A DNA stretch of 64,000 nucleotides. Origin: Massospora cicadina (lineage: Eukaryota; Entomophthoromycota; Entomophthoromycetes; Entomophthorales; Entomophthoraceae). Positions 1 to 12,644 of this stretch are shown in pieces. A model generated the notes under the pieces. The model was given only the letters and a program-made list of their open reading frames with translations. It did not search any database and was not told where the DNA came from. The stretch covers positions 62,001 through 126,000 of the forward strand of contig JAKSZP010002687.1 of assembly GCA_022478985.1 (NCBI GenBank). The letters are read 5' to 3'. Made by a program: the position numbers and the translations under genes. The first letter of the stretch is position 1. Every line of letters starts with the position of its first letter.

Positions 1-11
1 GTCTCCTGACA

Positions 12-245
12 ATTAAAACTTACTAAACTTTGCACTCACATGTAGTTGTTTCTATAACGTGGCCTCCTCCTTCTTCCATAATAACCTAGAAACCATTGTC
101 ATTAACCACCAATTAAAAAATAAAGACCAAAATAAAAATTGCGTTATTGGATAGCAGAATTTTGGGCTACCTCAATGATCAGCTTCACTGGGATGTACAA
201 TTACTTTAGGCTTCTTGGAACCAACGCCTCTACCATGTTGAATAT
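12..245. other. Unassigned leader upstream of RE1 gag
   Basis: About 230 AT-rich bases with no long open frame. It probably holds the RE1 leader or the degraded end of its 5' LTR. No primer-binding site of the TGGTG type seen in other elements of the window was found here. Confidence 0.3.
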
Positions 246-1640
246 ATGATATGGACGCTACAGAAACATTACCAAGATCTGGCCTATCGTGACCTCACCT
301 CCATTATTGAAGGACCTGAAGGGATTAGGGGGCCAGAAGATCCTAAAGGATGTGAGGGGTTTGGGTGCCTGAAGGTCCCCGTGGACCTTGAAGGCCCTCT
401 GGCACCGCAGTGCCAATTCATGGTGATCCCTACGAACCTTAGGAAAGATTTTTTGGCAGCCCTAGCCGCCTTACAGGATAAAATCCGTAATGTGACAAAA
501 TGATGTAAACTCTGAGTGGACAGAGTCCTCCTCAACCCTAGGATCTCGATTGAGGTCTTTTCAGATGAAATGGATAACCTTAGAGCCTTCACCAAGTTTG
601 CCAATGATCACAATTCCCAGCTAAACAAACGTGCCAAGGGTTTGACACCTGCTTAAACACCTTAAAAAGTTAGATTCTTCTTCAGCGTGCCATCATCCAA
701 GCATTAAAAAAGCAAGTTGCTCACAAGGCCTCCATCTCCTCTCTTAACTGAAGCTGGGATGATATCCAAGAGAAACTTTAGGGCCTAAGAAGACGGTTAG
801 ATTAGCAGGCCCCATAACTATGAGGAGACCAAAAGTTCTGAACCTTTACTAATTCCTGGTGTTAATAACCAATCCCTCCTCTGGTAACTAATTATAAACT
901 AGTTCAAAGGATAAGTTTACTCCTGCCCAGGAAAGTATTGCCTCTTTCTTATATGCATATAATGAGTTCCATGGAAGAGACCACAGATGGCAAAAAGTGG
1001 AGCATATCCACTCCTGCCTTAACAGCACCGCTAAGGAGAGTATTAGTAACATCTAAAAGAATGCCACACCTGAGAAGAGGACTGGAATACCTTAATACAA
1101 TAATTTGGCAGCAACCAAACCCTGGCCAATCAAAAACAAGCGCTCATGGGTATCCGCCTGATTAAAGGGAGAGTTCTGTGGAATTTAATAGCCATTATTA
1201 TGCTCAGGCGCATCCATCCTTAACCACAAATTGCATAACCTTAAACGACGCCATAACCACTGGCATCTCTGCGTTGGGGTCTTATCCTGAGGTTCAAATG
1301 CACATGATAGGCCAGAAGAATGGCTTTATTTGCATTTGAGAAATCAAGAAAGCACTTAACTAGATCCCTATGTTGACTCTGCATCTGAAGGCCACCAATT
1401 TTGTCTCCTCCAACTGTCATCGGTTCCATGTCATCAATAACCAGATTAAAACTTGACCCTGATGCATTTACTGCAATGTCTTCCATTGCAGCGCCAAGAC
1501 ATGCTGGAAGCGACTTTCCAAGAGTGCGGTAAAGGGCCTTCACCATGAAGATTGAGCGCTCCATGCTGGCATCCCTACTACGTCTCAAGGATCATCCAAG
1601 ACCTCTAATTAACCTAAAGCTATTATACCTGAAGAAGTTT
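246..1640 (+). pseudogene. gag: RE1 Gag remnant
   Basis: An 85-codon open piece (246-503) is followed by shorter pieces in shifting frames. A nucleocapsid-like zinc knuckle lies at 1463-1504, reading C-I-Y-C-(4)-C-(4)-C, with the expected histidine position changed and a histidine one residue earlier. Gag of Ty3/Gypsy elements forms the particle shell and packages the RNA. Several stops and frameshifts make this copy non-functional. The start at 246 is only the first open ATG and may not be the original start. Confidence 0.55.
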
Positions 1641-1744
1641 TGAAACCCATAATAATAAGAATTTAATAATGCTTACTCTTCTTTTAATGAACCTCCCATG
1701 ATTTTCACGCTACCTCCACAGTTCAGGAGTCTGTTTAACCCCAT

Positions 1745-2095
1745 CACTTTTTAAGTTCATAAAATTCTGGTTCTTTTCATCGTTGACAGCAGTTCGCTTT
1801 ATGAATGTAATTTTGTTTAAACTGATGAAATGTATCAGGATCGCTCCAGTTTTGCTGCATTACATGGAATATGACACGGCTGGATCACAGTGTACATGAT
1901 TCATAGGGGCCTATATTTTCCTACCTATCTGATTTGGAAAGCTTTTTGTAAATACCCCCACCATTGCTCTGGATAACATGAGCTATGAACTTTTTCTCAG
2001 AACTCAGTTTCTCCAAAACTACCCCGCAGTAGTACATTATGATGAAGGATTTCTATCCCTGCTGGGACATTGAGTTCCCCTAATCTTAATAAGCT
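1745..2095 (+). pseudogene. RE1 aspartic protease remnant
   Basis: The active-site stretch IVDSSS lies near 1779-1796, where the usual D-S/T-G triad has its glycine replaced by serine. Downstream at about 1860-2090 the text aligns by eye with the protease C-terminal half of RE6 and RE9, with the pattern ...GAY...L...TIAL.N.SYEL..RTQF. Retroviral-type proteases release mature Gag and Pol proteins. This copy has internal stops and a damaged triad. Confidence 0.55.
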
Positions 2096-2759
2096 CATGT
2101 AACTCCAAAGCGGAGGTCAAGGCCTGGGATTGCCTATAAGAGAGTGAGATCTGAATTAAGCAACTCGAGTATCATGTAAGGGGATCTCAAAATGGTTGCC
2201 CTGGCCTGAAATTAATAACCATAAAGACATGTCAATCTATCTACCTATATCGACCACTATTCCTCTAAAGTCCTGAGTTATTGTCAATACCCAGGTTCAT
2301 GTTAACATACTCTCTAGATATCTGCTGTAGATCTAAGGTTCAGATATCCCATCTGCTTAAGAGTTTCTAGCCTTTCTGGGAGTTTCTAGATCACGCATTA
2401 TGACATATCCATATTAGCGTTGTTGGCTAACCTTACTGACAAACCTAGGGTAGTGGGCCCAAATAGTCCCACCGCGTATGTTTGCTTTCTACTAGTAGAG
2501 GCTGTAAAATGATGTCTGAAGCTTTGTAATTCTGAGGGATTTTAGTTTAGAGACACCCCCATCATTGGCTCTAGTTGACACTCATATTGTAAAGGAGCTC
2601 ATTGGGGAACAACAGCTCCAAATTTTAAGAATTACTAAGTACTCAGACCTTTTTGGCCTTAACCTACAATTTCAGGAAAATGTGTGGGTTTTTGCATCAT
2701 GTGAAGACTGGGGACGCTCCCCCTTTTGGTCCCAACATTACCATAAAAGTTAGGCTGAA

Positions 2760-3480
2760 GGATCTCAGATGGCTGTAAGACTCAAACAATTACTCAAAGC
2801 TGGTTTAATGATGCCTTCGGCAGAACTTGGGCCTCACCTCTCCTATTAGTTTAAAAGAAGGTTGGCATTCATCAGGGGGTGATGGACTATTGCCAGCCTA
2901 ACTCCATCACCAAGAAAATCAGTTTTCTTCTGCCTCAAATTGATGGTTCTCTCCACCTAATTGCTAAGTCGCAAAACTTTTCTGCAATCGACCTTGCCAG
3001 TGGTTAAAAGTATGTGGAGTTCTACCCTGAAAACTGAGCCAAGTGCATGCCCATAGCCAACAGGATTTATTCAAACTCATGAGGATGCCACAGGGCCTTT
3101 GTAATGCACCTACCACCTTCCAACGCGCCATGGATGGGATCCTTGGGGACTTGAAGTTATCATGTGCCTTTTTATAACTTGATAACATTACTGTCTTCTC
3201 ATGAACCTTCAAAGGTCATGTGGAGCACCTTTTGGAAGTCTTCAATCAGCTTAGGTAGGCTTTGTAGAATCTCAAACTTCATAGTGCTCTTTATTCCAGT
3301 CTGAAATGGAGTTACTTGGACATAAGGTCTCAAATTATGCCATCCAGCCCAACTAGACAAAGTTGACGCCATTGAAAAGATGTTGTACCCATAGAGCCTG
3401 ATGGATTTCCAGGTATTCCTTGTCAGGGTGGTTTATCTTTGTCAGTTCATCCCTTGATTTGCTGCCCTGGCCAAGCATCT
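2760..3480 (+). pseudogene. RE1 reverse transcriptase remnant
   Basis: The order of RT motifs is clear: RLKQLLKAGL at the N-terminal side, VMDY..PNSITKK, FSAIDLASG, then MPQGLCNAP-like text and ..RAMDGILGDLKLSCA, and a degraded catalytic box where YLDD reads as a stop followed by LDN (near 3176-3186). At least two frames must be joined to read it. It matches the RE6 RT rather than the chromoviral RTs of RE7 and RE8. Confidence 0.75.
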
Positions 3481-3499
3481 ATTTTACCTCCTGAAGAAG

Positions 3500-3990
3500 A
3501 ACGTGCCTTTTTCGTGGCAGACAGAACAAGAACAGGATTTTAATATGTTAAGAAAGCTTTTTATACTAAGCCCATTTTAGTCCATCTGTGGTTTGATCAA
3601 CCTTTCTTGTCATCCATGACTGTGAGCGATGTTGCCGCTGGGGCCATCCTAGCCCAACAAGACGAAAATCAGTTGATCCAGTAGCTTATTTCAGTAATAC
3701 TTTGAGAAAGTCTGAAAGGAACTATAGCATTGCTGAATGAGAGTGTCTGGCTGTATTGTTAAATCAAGAATTTTCAGCCCTATCTCTATGGCACTCAATT
3801 CACAATTGTCTTCAATCATTTCTCGCTCCAATGGCTGCAAAAGATGAAGGACCAAGAGGCCATTTAGTCAAATGGGCCTTAGTGCTGCAGGGCTATGAAA
3901 AACTATTGTCTATCACGTGGGAGAGACTCACTAGAATACTGATGGTCTCTATAGTATTCTGGTACTGGATGCCTTAACATCTGAGGAATA
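3500..3990 (+). pseudogene. RE1 RNase H remnant
   Basis: The connection region ends near 3500. The RNase H domain is recognised by VSDVAAGAILAQQDE at about 3619-3663 and by a later NH.SLQWLQ.MKD motif. The first catalytic aspartate region (normally MDAS) reads MTVS, so the active site is damaged. RNase H removes the RNA template during minus-strand DNA synthesis. Confidence 0.6.
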
Positions 3991-4029
3991 TTGATTGTGC
4001 TAATTTTACGACCAGAACGCTGGAAATTG

Positions 4030-5340
4030 TAAACTCCTGAGATCCAAGATAAGCTCCTAAAGATGCCCTGAGACACTCAGATCAAGGACGGGTTGCTATA
4101 TAGAAGGCTCATTAAGAAATGGCTCCCCTACATTCGCCCTTCTTCCTGAACCAACGTTATCCTAGAGAGATATGAGACTGTGGGACATGGGGCAGTAAAG
4201 AAGACTCACAAGTGGCTTAATACATGTTGTTACTTGGACCAAATAGTGGAAACCATCCAAGAGTCTCTAGAAGCTTGCATGACTTGGCATTACTAGAATG
4301 GGTCAGTCCTCAATATCAACACTCAATAATTGCCCCAATAAGGTCCTTTAAATATCGTTAGCATTGACGTAGTAGGCCCTCTTCCCACCGAGCTGCATGG
4401 CCATATATATATCCTCCTAGCCATGGACATATGACCAAATGGGTCAAAGCGAATTTGGTCCCCGCTGTCACTGCAAAATCCAAAGCTCCCTTTCTTATTT
4501 GACTCATTTCTACCCAGTATGGATGCCAACGAACTTTACTTTCATACGATGAGTTAAATATCACCTCATTGGTAGGCCAAGAACTTACTTTGCTTTTTGG
4601 CACTAACCAGATTTTCGCCACCCCTTATAAAACCCATCAATCAATGGGGCTGTGGAACGCGCTAACAAAACCCTTGTCTCTATTTTGCAGAAGATGGCCG
4701 CCTATAATCGTGCTTGCTGCAATCATTATCTGTCCAGCGCTTTGCTTGCTTATAGAATAAGCTACCATTGAGTCATCAAGATGTCCCCTTTCAAAACTCT
4801 ATATGGGCATGCTCCCAGGCTACCAAGTAGCATTCATCCAATGCTTAAGACCTCCGCACCAGAGATCTTATTTAACCATGAGGCCTTAGCTGTTGTAAAG
4901 TCCAGCTTCAAGCATTAGCCACACAAGGCATTGTCACCACCACAGAAAGTAAGACATTCCTATTTAATTTCAGCCATCCCTTCTTACTAATTTTTCAATT
5001 AAGTGACTTCATTATCTTAATTCACCATCAACCCAGAGGTCGACAGAATAAGCTTGATATTCTTTGGTTTGGATCTTATAAGGTCAATTATAAGGTGAAC
5101 TTAAATTGTTCTTTTGCTGTAACTTTAGGGGACAGTAGTGAATCGAGTACATGGACGATTCCTTTGTCCCTATACCCCTCTGATAGAATTCTGAGGAGGG
5201 CGTTGTCAGGATTTAAGATGATGAGTGAGTCAAAATCTCTGCTCCCAAATTGATCCTCAACATATTGGCGCTCAACCCAGTGCAAACAGAACTTTATCTT
5301 GAAGGCGCCAAAACTAGATTAAAATTAGGGACTCATCATG
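4030..5340 (+). pseudogene. RE1 integrase remnant
   Basis: A zinc-domain region (GHGAVKKTHKWL...EACMTW) is followed by the core with IVSIDVVGPLPTEL (first catalytic D near 4362) and, at about 4614-4680, the hallmark P-Y-K-T-H-Q-S-(N)G-A-VERANKTL carrying the catalytic E. A C-terminal GPY/F-like part (KLDILWFGSYKV) lies at 5050-5090. Stops and frame changes separate these blocks. The end near 5340 is where recognisable protein similarity fades, not a stop codon call. Confidence 0.7.
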
Positions 5341-5639
5341 CATGCGAGAATCAATGGAAACCTCTATGAATCCCATCCACACTTTCTGAATTGGGAGAAG
5401 CTCGGCCCCCACCTCTGCGATCATGAGGATGATGCAGCACAATGAGGGTGTCAACCAGGCGGCCAATCCAGAATGCAGTTAAAGATCCTGAATGTACGGG
5501 GCCATGAAGTCCCTTGAGGCACCATGTCCCTACATATCCTATAAATATTAAAGCTTTCTAACTCAGTAAAGTAGTCTATATTCTCCCTATCTTTTCGCCT
5601 TTTGACCTCTCTGCTAATCTTCAGCTTTGAGATCACTTT
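5341..5639. other. Unassigned junction between RE1 (+) and RE2 (-)
   Basis: About 300 bases between the last recognisable RE1 integrase text and the RE2 RNase H on the opposite strand. Short open stretches occur on both strands, but none shows a family motif. It could hold a badly degraded LTR of RE1 or the RE2 RNase H tail. Confidence 0.3.
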
Positions 5640-6044
5640 TGAACCTTGGCATTAGTCAATAGAACTGTTACGCTAAGAATAATAAAAGGCCCAGGCTCCC
5701 TCTCTAGCGCTGAACTTCCTTGAGAAGTAAGCCAATGAGTGTTCACGTCCTTCTTGTTCAAGCAGAATTACAGTCCCCACTGCAGTGCTAGAAGCATCTC
5801 ATGACATTTTTTATCTTCATCAGCATGGCAAAGAACATGTTAGTGGTGTAAACCTCATTTTTTGTCATAAATGCTTGATGGCATTCTGTAATATAAACAA
5901 ATGAGGCGTTCTTACCTTTGAGGGGGTGAAGAAGTGAGGCCAGCTCTGAAATGGCTGGTTAGAACCTTTTAAGAAATGTAACTAATCCTAGGGAGCTTCA
6001 CAGTATTTTTGTGTCATAAGAGTAGGCCAGAAGCGAATGGCATC
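5640..6044 (-). pseudogene. RE2 RT connection and RNase H fragment
   Basis: Read on the minus strand from 6044: FLGLVTFLKRF, then ISELASLLHPLKGK, then TAVGTVILLEQEG and AYFSRKFSARE. This is the typical end of RT, tether and start of RNase H of a chromovirus. It directly continues the RE2 RT that breaks off at 13766, showing that RE3 (6045-13765) was inserted between these two parts. The RNase H tail and integrase of RE2 are not recognisable left of 5640. Confidence 0.7.
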
Positions 6045-7160
6045 TGTTAAAATTTAGGGGCTTTCCTGCTCATTTACAAATAATAACCCCTAATTAATAA
6101 CTGCACAGGTTCTCTTTGTGCACTATTTGCATTGTCTGATGATATATAATATTTAATTGATAATAGCATGAAGGCTATTATACATTGCTGAATAGATAAT
6201 CAGTTTTGGTTTACCTCTTGACCTGTATTTCTCCATGAAATACTCTTGATGTCTTCATTATGGATTTATACCCTTATCCGCCTAACTTGCTCCACGCTCA
6301 TCTTGTAGTTTATAACCTTTCCTTTGGTGAAACAAAGTCAGCAGCAATATCAGTCTAAGATAGGCTTCTCTTTTAAGGATCCTTGATCCTTATTATTTAC
6401 ATTTTAAAGATTCCCTAATTAAAGCACACAAGCAATAATTTCCTGAAGATGAATATAACTAAACCAATAATGAATTCTGCTATATTAGACTCTTCTCAGT
6501 GTTTATGTTTTTTATTAAAGTGAACCATCAGGGGAATTTATAGAGAGAATTTGGTGCCCAATCCTTGATTGGCACCTCAGCCATAAAATGGCAGCCATTG
6601 TCATTGATTCCCCTCTGTTGTCTCACCAGCGATGTTCTTCCCCATCCTGGTTAGGAGTCCATCATTGGACATCCTCAAGATCTAAAATGAAAAGAGTCAG
6701 AAAACGTGTCCCTAAATGTTTTATACTCAATCCCAGCAAACCAACCATATTTGGTATGCGACCTGCTTAGGTATTGGGACTTGTTACCCATTATGGCAGG
6801 TTGTGAACAACCAATAAATTCTCCAGTTGCAGGTGACATCACTCGCCTCACAACTTGCTCCTTAGATTCCCAATTGGTCAGTTATGAAACCTGACCAATC
6901 CCAATCAGTACACTTGATAGTCAATTATCAATCAACTATCAGATGCCCCCATTTAGTCAGCAACTCTGCCCAATGAGATCTTAAGCATTCACCTAGGTTA
7001 ATCACTGATGGATCTGAACAGAGCGAATTACCTAAAATCCCCCAAACATTATTAACCCCGAAATTAGGGTTTTTAATATTCAATATCTTGACATAGGAAA
7101 TTAGCCCCTAGTGATTCATGGTAATCTAGAAGGCAGGAAAGAAGGGCAAAAATTCCAACA
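6045..7160 (-). repeat. RE3 3' LTR
   Basis: About 1116 bp, starting TGTTAAAATTT and ending AATTCCAACA on the plus strand. It matches 12645-13765 throughout and, in reverse complement, the LTR of RE9 at 56760-57907. The element reads on the minus strand, so this is the downstream LTR. Confidence 0.9.
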
Positions 7161-7175
7161 CATCCCCCCTCTTGC
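7161..7175 (-). promoter_or_regulatory. RE3 polypurine tract
   Basis: On the minus strand the run GCAAGAGGGGGGATG directly precedes the 3' LTR. This is the expected place and composition for the plus-strand DNA primer of an LTR retrotransposon. Confidence 0.75.
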
Positions 7176-9169
7176 CTAGTTTCCAGCGAGAATAGGAATG
7201 AAAATGAGAATACTGCCTCAGACACCAGTTCAAATATTTCTTGGGTTCTAATGGAGCACAGTCAATCTGTACTCAACGCTGCTCAGGACAACTCTAGCAT
7301 GTGTTTCTCATCCTCTTCCTCCTCGCTACCACCCCCTCAGAGCATGGTCCCCATGACCCTCTGTCATGCCGGGCTTATTGATTTACTCGTGATGATACTA
7401 ATCCCAGTCTGTTTTTCCCCCATCAGGGCATATGACCCACTGTCATATTCAGGATTCTTGGTCTGGCGTCCTTGATTTCCTGATCTTCCTTCTAACGAGG
7501 ACAAGGAGGTCATTGCTGTTAATGTTCATCACACAGCACAATTAAGAATGCTTATTTATATTCTCTCCTGTTATTTTCTCATAATAACTTCTTAGCTCCT
7601 ATCATTCTTAATTCTTCTCTGAAGAGCTTAGCTCATTAATCTTGATATTAATTTCTCTGAAATTAGAGCTTAATTGATTCTGAAGTGCATAATGTCAACT
7701 ATTATAAAAGTCTGACATCCCCCCTCTCGTCCAGCTCATATGTTTAATTTGGAATCTTGGTATCACAACTGCTTGACAGCATGACTAATACAGATGTTCA
7801 GCTCTTTCAACTGATGATTCGATCTGCATGATAAAACCTCATCTATGGTCCCCCTAGGACTCATACTCCCAGTCAAGTACCCAAAGCCAGTCCTTCCATG
7901 GAATTACCAGAAATGGTATCCAACCCCAATGAAGCCAGGTTAGCGATCATCTTGAATGTCTTGCAACCTCTCCTCCATCTATCATCAATTCCCAAATTAG
8001 ATTTCAAAAGTCTCCTAGATTTGGCTCTATCCATAAATACTCCTACAATCATTGTCAAACCTCCTGAAGCAATGCCCTCCACTCTTGTTTAATCATTCTT
8101 CGCTGGATCTGACTTGCTTCTGGAGTTACTTATCTGACTCGGCCATTTTTACAAACCAGCTGTTCTGTCAACTGAACTAACCAAGAAAAATGTAAACATA
8201 TTGAACTCCCTATGCAGAATTGAAAACCTGATTAACCAAGGCTCTAGCCATAGCTCTAAATCCCTCCAATCTCAAAAATATCCTAGATTGAGACACTGAA
8301 GCTATGCCCTTCATTTTGCTGGTCAAGTCCTTCGAAGTTGGGCCATAAAGCTTCCAGACTCTCCCAGCTTTCACCGCTAATTCTGCTTTTGCTTTCAAGA
8401 AGCTCATAGTCTTCATCTGCAGGATGCCATCTGCTTCCTGCAAAACTATCTTATTTATGGCATGTCCCATCAGTATCTTCCCCTAAAGGCTTTTATTGGG
8501 GCATGATTCAGCAACCCCCGCCTAGTATCCCTTTCTTGATGCCAGCTCATATGTTCAATGTTCTTGACAAAGCCCATCAGCAAGTGCTCAAGACCAATCT
8601 TCCAGCTCCAGTGCCATATTGGGATTACTTGGGGTTATTTGGCAACTGCATCTTATTGTTCTGTTGCTTCTCTCCCTGATCTGGGGTATCACGTTTGGCG
8701 AGTACCAATATTTCCATCTCTCTTCCATTAGTTGCGTTCTCACAGGGATTAGCCTCCGCTCAACGAATTTGGCTTCAAGTAGGTCTAGCCTTTGCTAGCA
8801 TCCAATCTCACTTAGATTTCAAATTTTTGTTCACTCCTACAGTGATACATCCTCCCATAAAAGGCGACATAGGCAGAATCATCCTCAAGTCAAGGACACC
8901 CAAAAAGATAGAAATATATCTTTTTTCTGTGCGTTTTTAATAATATGTTTCCCAATATCTTTTTATCAATCTTTTATTTATTTTCTTTTTTTTATATGGG
9001 TCATGGCCTTCAATCAGTTCAAAGGTCCAACTATTTTATATTTCCCCAAACTGGTTTTGAGGTATACTTTGAACTACCAGTTTTCTATGGTTCAGATGTC
9101 TTATTTTTTTAAGACTTAACCATATATTTTAGTTCAGCGTTCCTTATTTTAGACTTAACCAAATCATCT
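7176..9169 (-). other. RE3 long 3' noncoding region
   Basis: Almost 2 kb between the end of integrase and the polypurine tract. It contains no family-recognisable protein, although minus-strand frames of 86 and 69 codons are open near 8210-8470 and 7873-8082. The part near 8200-8660 matches RE9 at 63660-64000, so the region is a standard part of this family. It also holds a second copy of the tract AGAGGGGGGATGT near 7717-7729 and two copies of CATATGAGCTGG (near 8546 and 7735). Confidence 0.6.
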
Positions 9170-9185
9170 CAGTGGTTCAGCGGTC
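9090..9185 (-). repeat. Tandem repeat after RE3 pol
   Basis: Plus-strand units starting GTTCAG at 9090, 9132 and 9175 (period about 42 bp) also share AGACTTAACCA. RE9 has two matching units at the same place after pol (63141 and 63179). The array therefore predates the split of the two copies. Confidence 0.7.
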
Positions 9186-12100
9186 CTTTGGGAAAACTCT
9201 TTTTATTATTTTCTTCTTTAATCCACTGCTTCAAATATTTAGCATGGACTCTATTCACAATTCTTCCATCTAAGAGGTTCTTGATGGAATAGGCATCCAT
9301 TGGCATCTTGGCAATAATATTGAACAGTCCTGACCACATTAATCTAAATTATTTCTTCTCCCAAAACCATTCATATCGCAATAGCCAACTTCGCCTATTT
9401 GGTATTCTGATAAGGCCAGTCAGTTCTTATTATCCGTTGTTTTTGCCTTGATCCTTTTTTCAAAGTCATTTCAAATGCTTGCAATCGCATCTCAAAGTGG
9501 ATATTTGACAATTGGATCAGGTTTTGCTAGGCACTCAACCCAATGTTGGTTCCACCACCAAATATAGAATTGGAAGCAACTCGGCCTTTCTTCCATATAG
9601 TAACTCAAAATGGCGTTTTTCTCATTTCCATAGTAACTTATATCATATGCAAATGTCACTGAACTGAGGTATATCCCCATGCGGAAGTTCTCCCTGGGAC
9701 CAGCTTCCATGGCGTCACAGCCAACATTCCATCGACCTGTTCTACCAGTCCGTTTGTCTCTGGCCAGTAAGATACTGACATGACTTCTTGGATCCCCATA
9801 ATTTCATTTAATCTTGGGATCATGTGAGATAGGAATTTGTTCCATTGTCACTCATCAAAACTTTTGGGCATCCATGGAGTTATACTACTTGATCCAAGAG
9901 AAACCTTGCAGTGCTTGTAGTGTCTACTTTCACCAGGGCCTTCGTTTCAATCCATCTAGTCAGATAGTCAATCGCAACTATGATGTATCTGACTCCCCCA
10001 GTACTCGTGGTTAATGGTCCCATTACATTAATGGACACCATATGCCAGGCAAATCCAGGGCGGACCAGTTAATATCTGGTCATGTTCTTGTGAGGCTTGT
10101 GCAACTGGCACTCATCACAACAAGCCAGGTAATCCGCTACATTGTAGTTAATGGACTCCCAGTAATAATACTGATGAATGTGATTGGTCATCTTCCTTAG
10201 GCCTCCAAGCCCAACCTTATGCGAGGCTTGAACAATAGCCACTCATTCTGACAGCTTTGAAAATAGGAATCGTTTTTCATTGATAATTTTAAAAAAAAAT
10301 GTTCATCCATGGTCTTGGTGTTTTCCATTGCTGTTCAAAGTGCACCTTGGATTTTTCAGGGCTCATTTCTGAGTTCTCCTTTGACCATTCTCTGGAAGAG
10401 CTCATCCGCTTACTGGTACACCACTTGGACCGTTGGTAACCTCAATAAGCCATCCACATTCTGATGAGAAACTCTAGCTTGGTGTACTATTACATAATCA
10501 TAAGCCTATAGCTTTAATACCCATCAGTCCAGTCATCCTTCCAATTTTCAAAATTATGCAACCAATGCAACGAGGAGTGTCCATCACCAATTTAAAATAC
10601 GTTCCATGAATATACACCTGAAACTGTTTACATGCATAAATTACCACAAGGCATTCACACTCAGTCATGGTGTAATTCCTCTCGGCTGCTAATATCATCT
10701 GGCTCACATATGCTGCTGGATGCTTGTCCCCAAGTTAGTCCACTTGGCTTAGGATGTCGCCAATCGCCATTAATGAAGCATTGGTCTGTATTATAAATTT
10801 CCCATTTGAAAGTTGGCTAATGCAATACAGGAGTATCTATTAAATAATGGCGTAATTCATTGAAGGAACTCTGAGCCTCTTCATTCCAAATGAATCCTTT
10901 TTGGATCATTTAGCAAATAAAAGAGGGGCTCAGCAATTCTTGCAGAATCTTATATGATTCTTTAATAGTATCCAACCATTCTATGGAACACTTGGATAAT
11001 TCGACACATTCCAGAACAGCCAGTCACTCTATGAACTTAATTTTCTGGGCTTTTGGTTGCAGTCCAAGAGAATTGATAACAAATCCCAGATATTACAACT
11101 CTTTCTTAAAGAAGTGGCACTTCCTCAGCTTGATCTCCAGGTTAGCCACGGATAGTCTCTTGAAGACTTCTTCCACACGGTGTAAATGGTCAGTAAATGT
11201 CCTACTGAACACATTTATATCATCCAAGTACATCAGGACGCATGACAACTTCATGTCATCTAAGATAGCATCCATGGCCCTCTGAAACGTCCAGGCGCAT
11301 TACATAAACCTTGGGGCATACTCGTCAGTTGATACAGTCCCTTCGCGGTGATGATCATGCATTTCTCCTGGTCTTCCATTAGCAAATCTCTTTTTCAGTA
11401 TCCTGATATCAGATCTATTTCAGAGATAAAATTTATTCTCCCAATAGATCTATTTCATCATCAATGCATGGTAGTGGATATGAATCCTTCAAGTTATCTT
11501 ATTCAGATTCTGATAATTGATCACCACCCAATTAGAGCCATTTTTCTTCTTCACGATTAGGATAGAGCTCCCCAGGGACTCAATGACGGAACTAGAAGAC
11601 CATGCTTCACTAGTTAACTGATTTCTTCCTCCACTTTCACTTCAGCTGCCTTTAACTGTCGAATTGGTCTCATTCTTATCAGCAAATTTTCCCTGGTGTT
11701 GACTTTGTGGATTACATTCCCCACACATCCCAAATCATGGTAGTCATGAGAAAATACCTTCCTGATAATGTCAAAAAAATTTAAGCACCTCCTCCTGCTG
11801 TATGTCCGTCAGATCAGCAAGTTGCTATTAATTGACCAATTTAATACTATTGGTCACCCTTGCAGGTAATCACATCTTATTGAGGGTCCCAAAACCGTGA
11901 AATTCCTCAATTCAGCCATTGGGATTAGATGAACAAACGCAAAGATCTGATTCTTCTCAATCTTCATCAGTTTTTCACTCATATTCACTAGGAAAAATCG
12001 AATTTTTCCATGGCCCAGCATAATTATTCCAGGAGCCACTCAAGGCTCTACTCTGGACTTCTTCCAAGGGCTTCCAATCTTTCCATACAGCGGCTCAGGT

Positions 12101-12610
12101 AACTCCAATGTCAACCTCATATTGACAATGCTCTGCAATCCTGGTGGTATAGTCCTCAAACTCTTGATCCTCAACGGATTTCCCCAATTTTTCAAGGATT
12201 TCTGTTGGCATTTCTTGTCACTTTTGTCTAACTTATTGGTAAAAAATTAACACTGCCTTCATTGTAGAACAGATTGAAGTTATTCCTCCTGGTCAGTGGA
12301 ACTTCCCCATCTTTCTAATAAACAAATGGTAACTTCTGACCCAATATAGTCAGCGTATTATCTTCAAAATTACATTATACTCCATACTTTTGTTGAAACT
12401 CCGTTCTAATCAGAATATCATAGCTTTGGTTTGCCAAAACTATTGCTGGGGCGGATACCACTAAAGATCCAAATTGGAGTGGCAAAGTGTTATACACTCC
12501 ACAGGAAATGATTGTATTCAGCCCGGCTGACCCATATTCTTTCTTATGATTTAATCAGGCGAGATCCTCATCTTCTTCACCAGCTTGGTTGAGACAATAT
12601 TGATAGGCGT
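9170..12610 (-). pseudogene. pol: RE3 pol remnant (protease, RT, RNase H, integrase)
   Basis: Minus-strand order: protease C-terminal half (about 12600-12240) matching RE9 59680-59950; RT with an intact catalytic box VLMYLDDINVFS in the open piece 11275-11093; RNase H with YTMTECECLVVIYACKQF near 10690-10600; integrase up to 9170 with FAYDISYYGNEKNA near 9655. Many stops and frame changes interrupt it. There is no gag and no protease N-terminal half: the leader joins straight to the protease. Pol of a related gag-bearing copy, or Gag in trans, would have been needed for mobility. Confidence 0.8.
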
Positions 12611-12627
12611 ATCCTACTCAACTGCCC

Positions 12628-12642
12628 CTGTAGTGTACATCA
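12628..12642 (-). promoter_or_regulatory. RE3 putative primer-binding site
   Basis: On the minus strand, two bases after the 5' LTR, the sequence reads TGATGTACACTACAG. It is a diverged form of the TGGTG(C/T)TCA-type site at the same place in RE4, RE6 and RE9. The priming tRNA was not identified. Confidence 0.5.
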
Positions 12643-12644
12643 AT

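Larger units (their letters stand above)
1..5340 (+). mobile_element. RE1: decayed Ty3/Gypsy element (gag-pol), left end outside or lost
   Basis: Remnants appear in canonical order on the plus strand: Gag with a damaged CCHC knuckle, aspartic protease, reverse transcriptase, RNase H, integrase zinc domain, integrase core and C-terminal domain. The protein resembles RE6 more than the chromoviral group (RE2, RE7, RE8). No LTR could be recognised on either side: the first 245 bases and the 300 bases after 5340 do not match each other. It is either truncated or its LTRs are too diverged to see. Its right neighbour is the RNase H end of RE2 on the other strand. Confidence 0.75.

Noticed and set aside
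1..11. TCTCCTGACA at the window start resembles the end of the RE8 LTR.
   Set aside because: Only about ten bases are available and the following text does not match the RE8 leader.
1241..1588. A 115-codon minus-strand open frame.
   Set aside because: It overlaps the plus-strand RE1 Gag with the zinc knuckle and shows no motif of its own.
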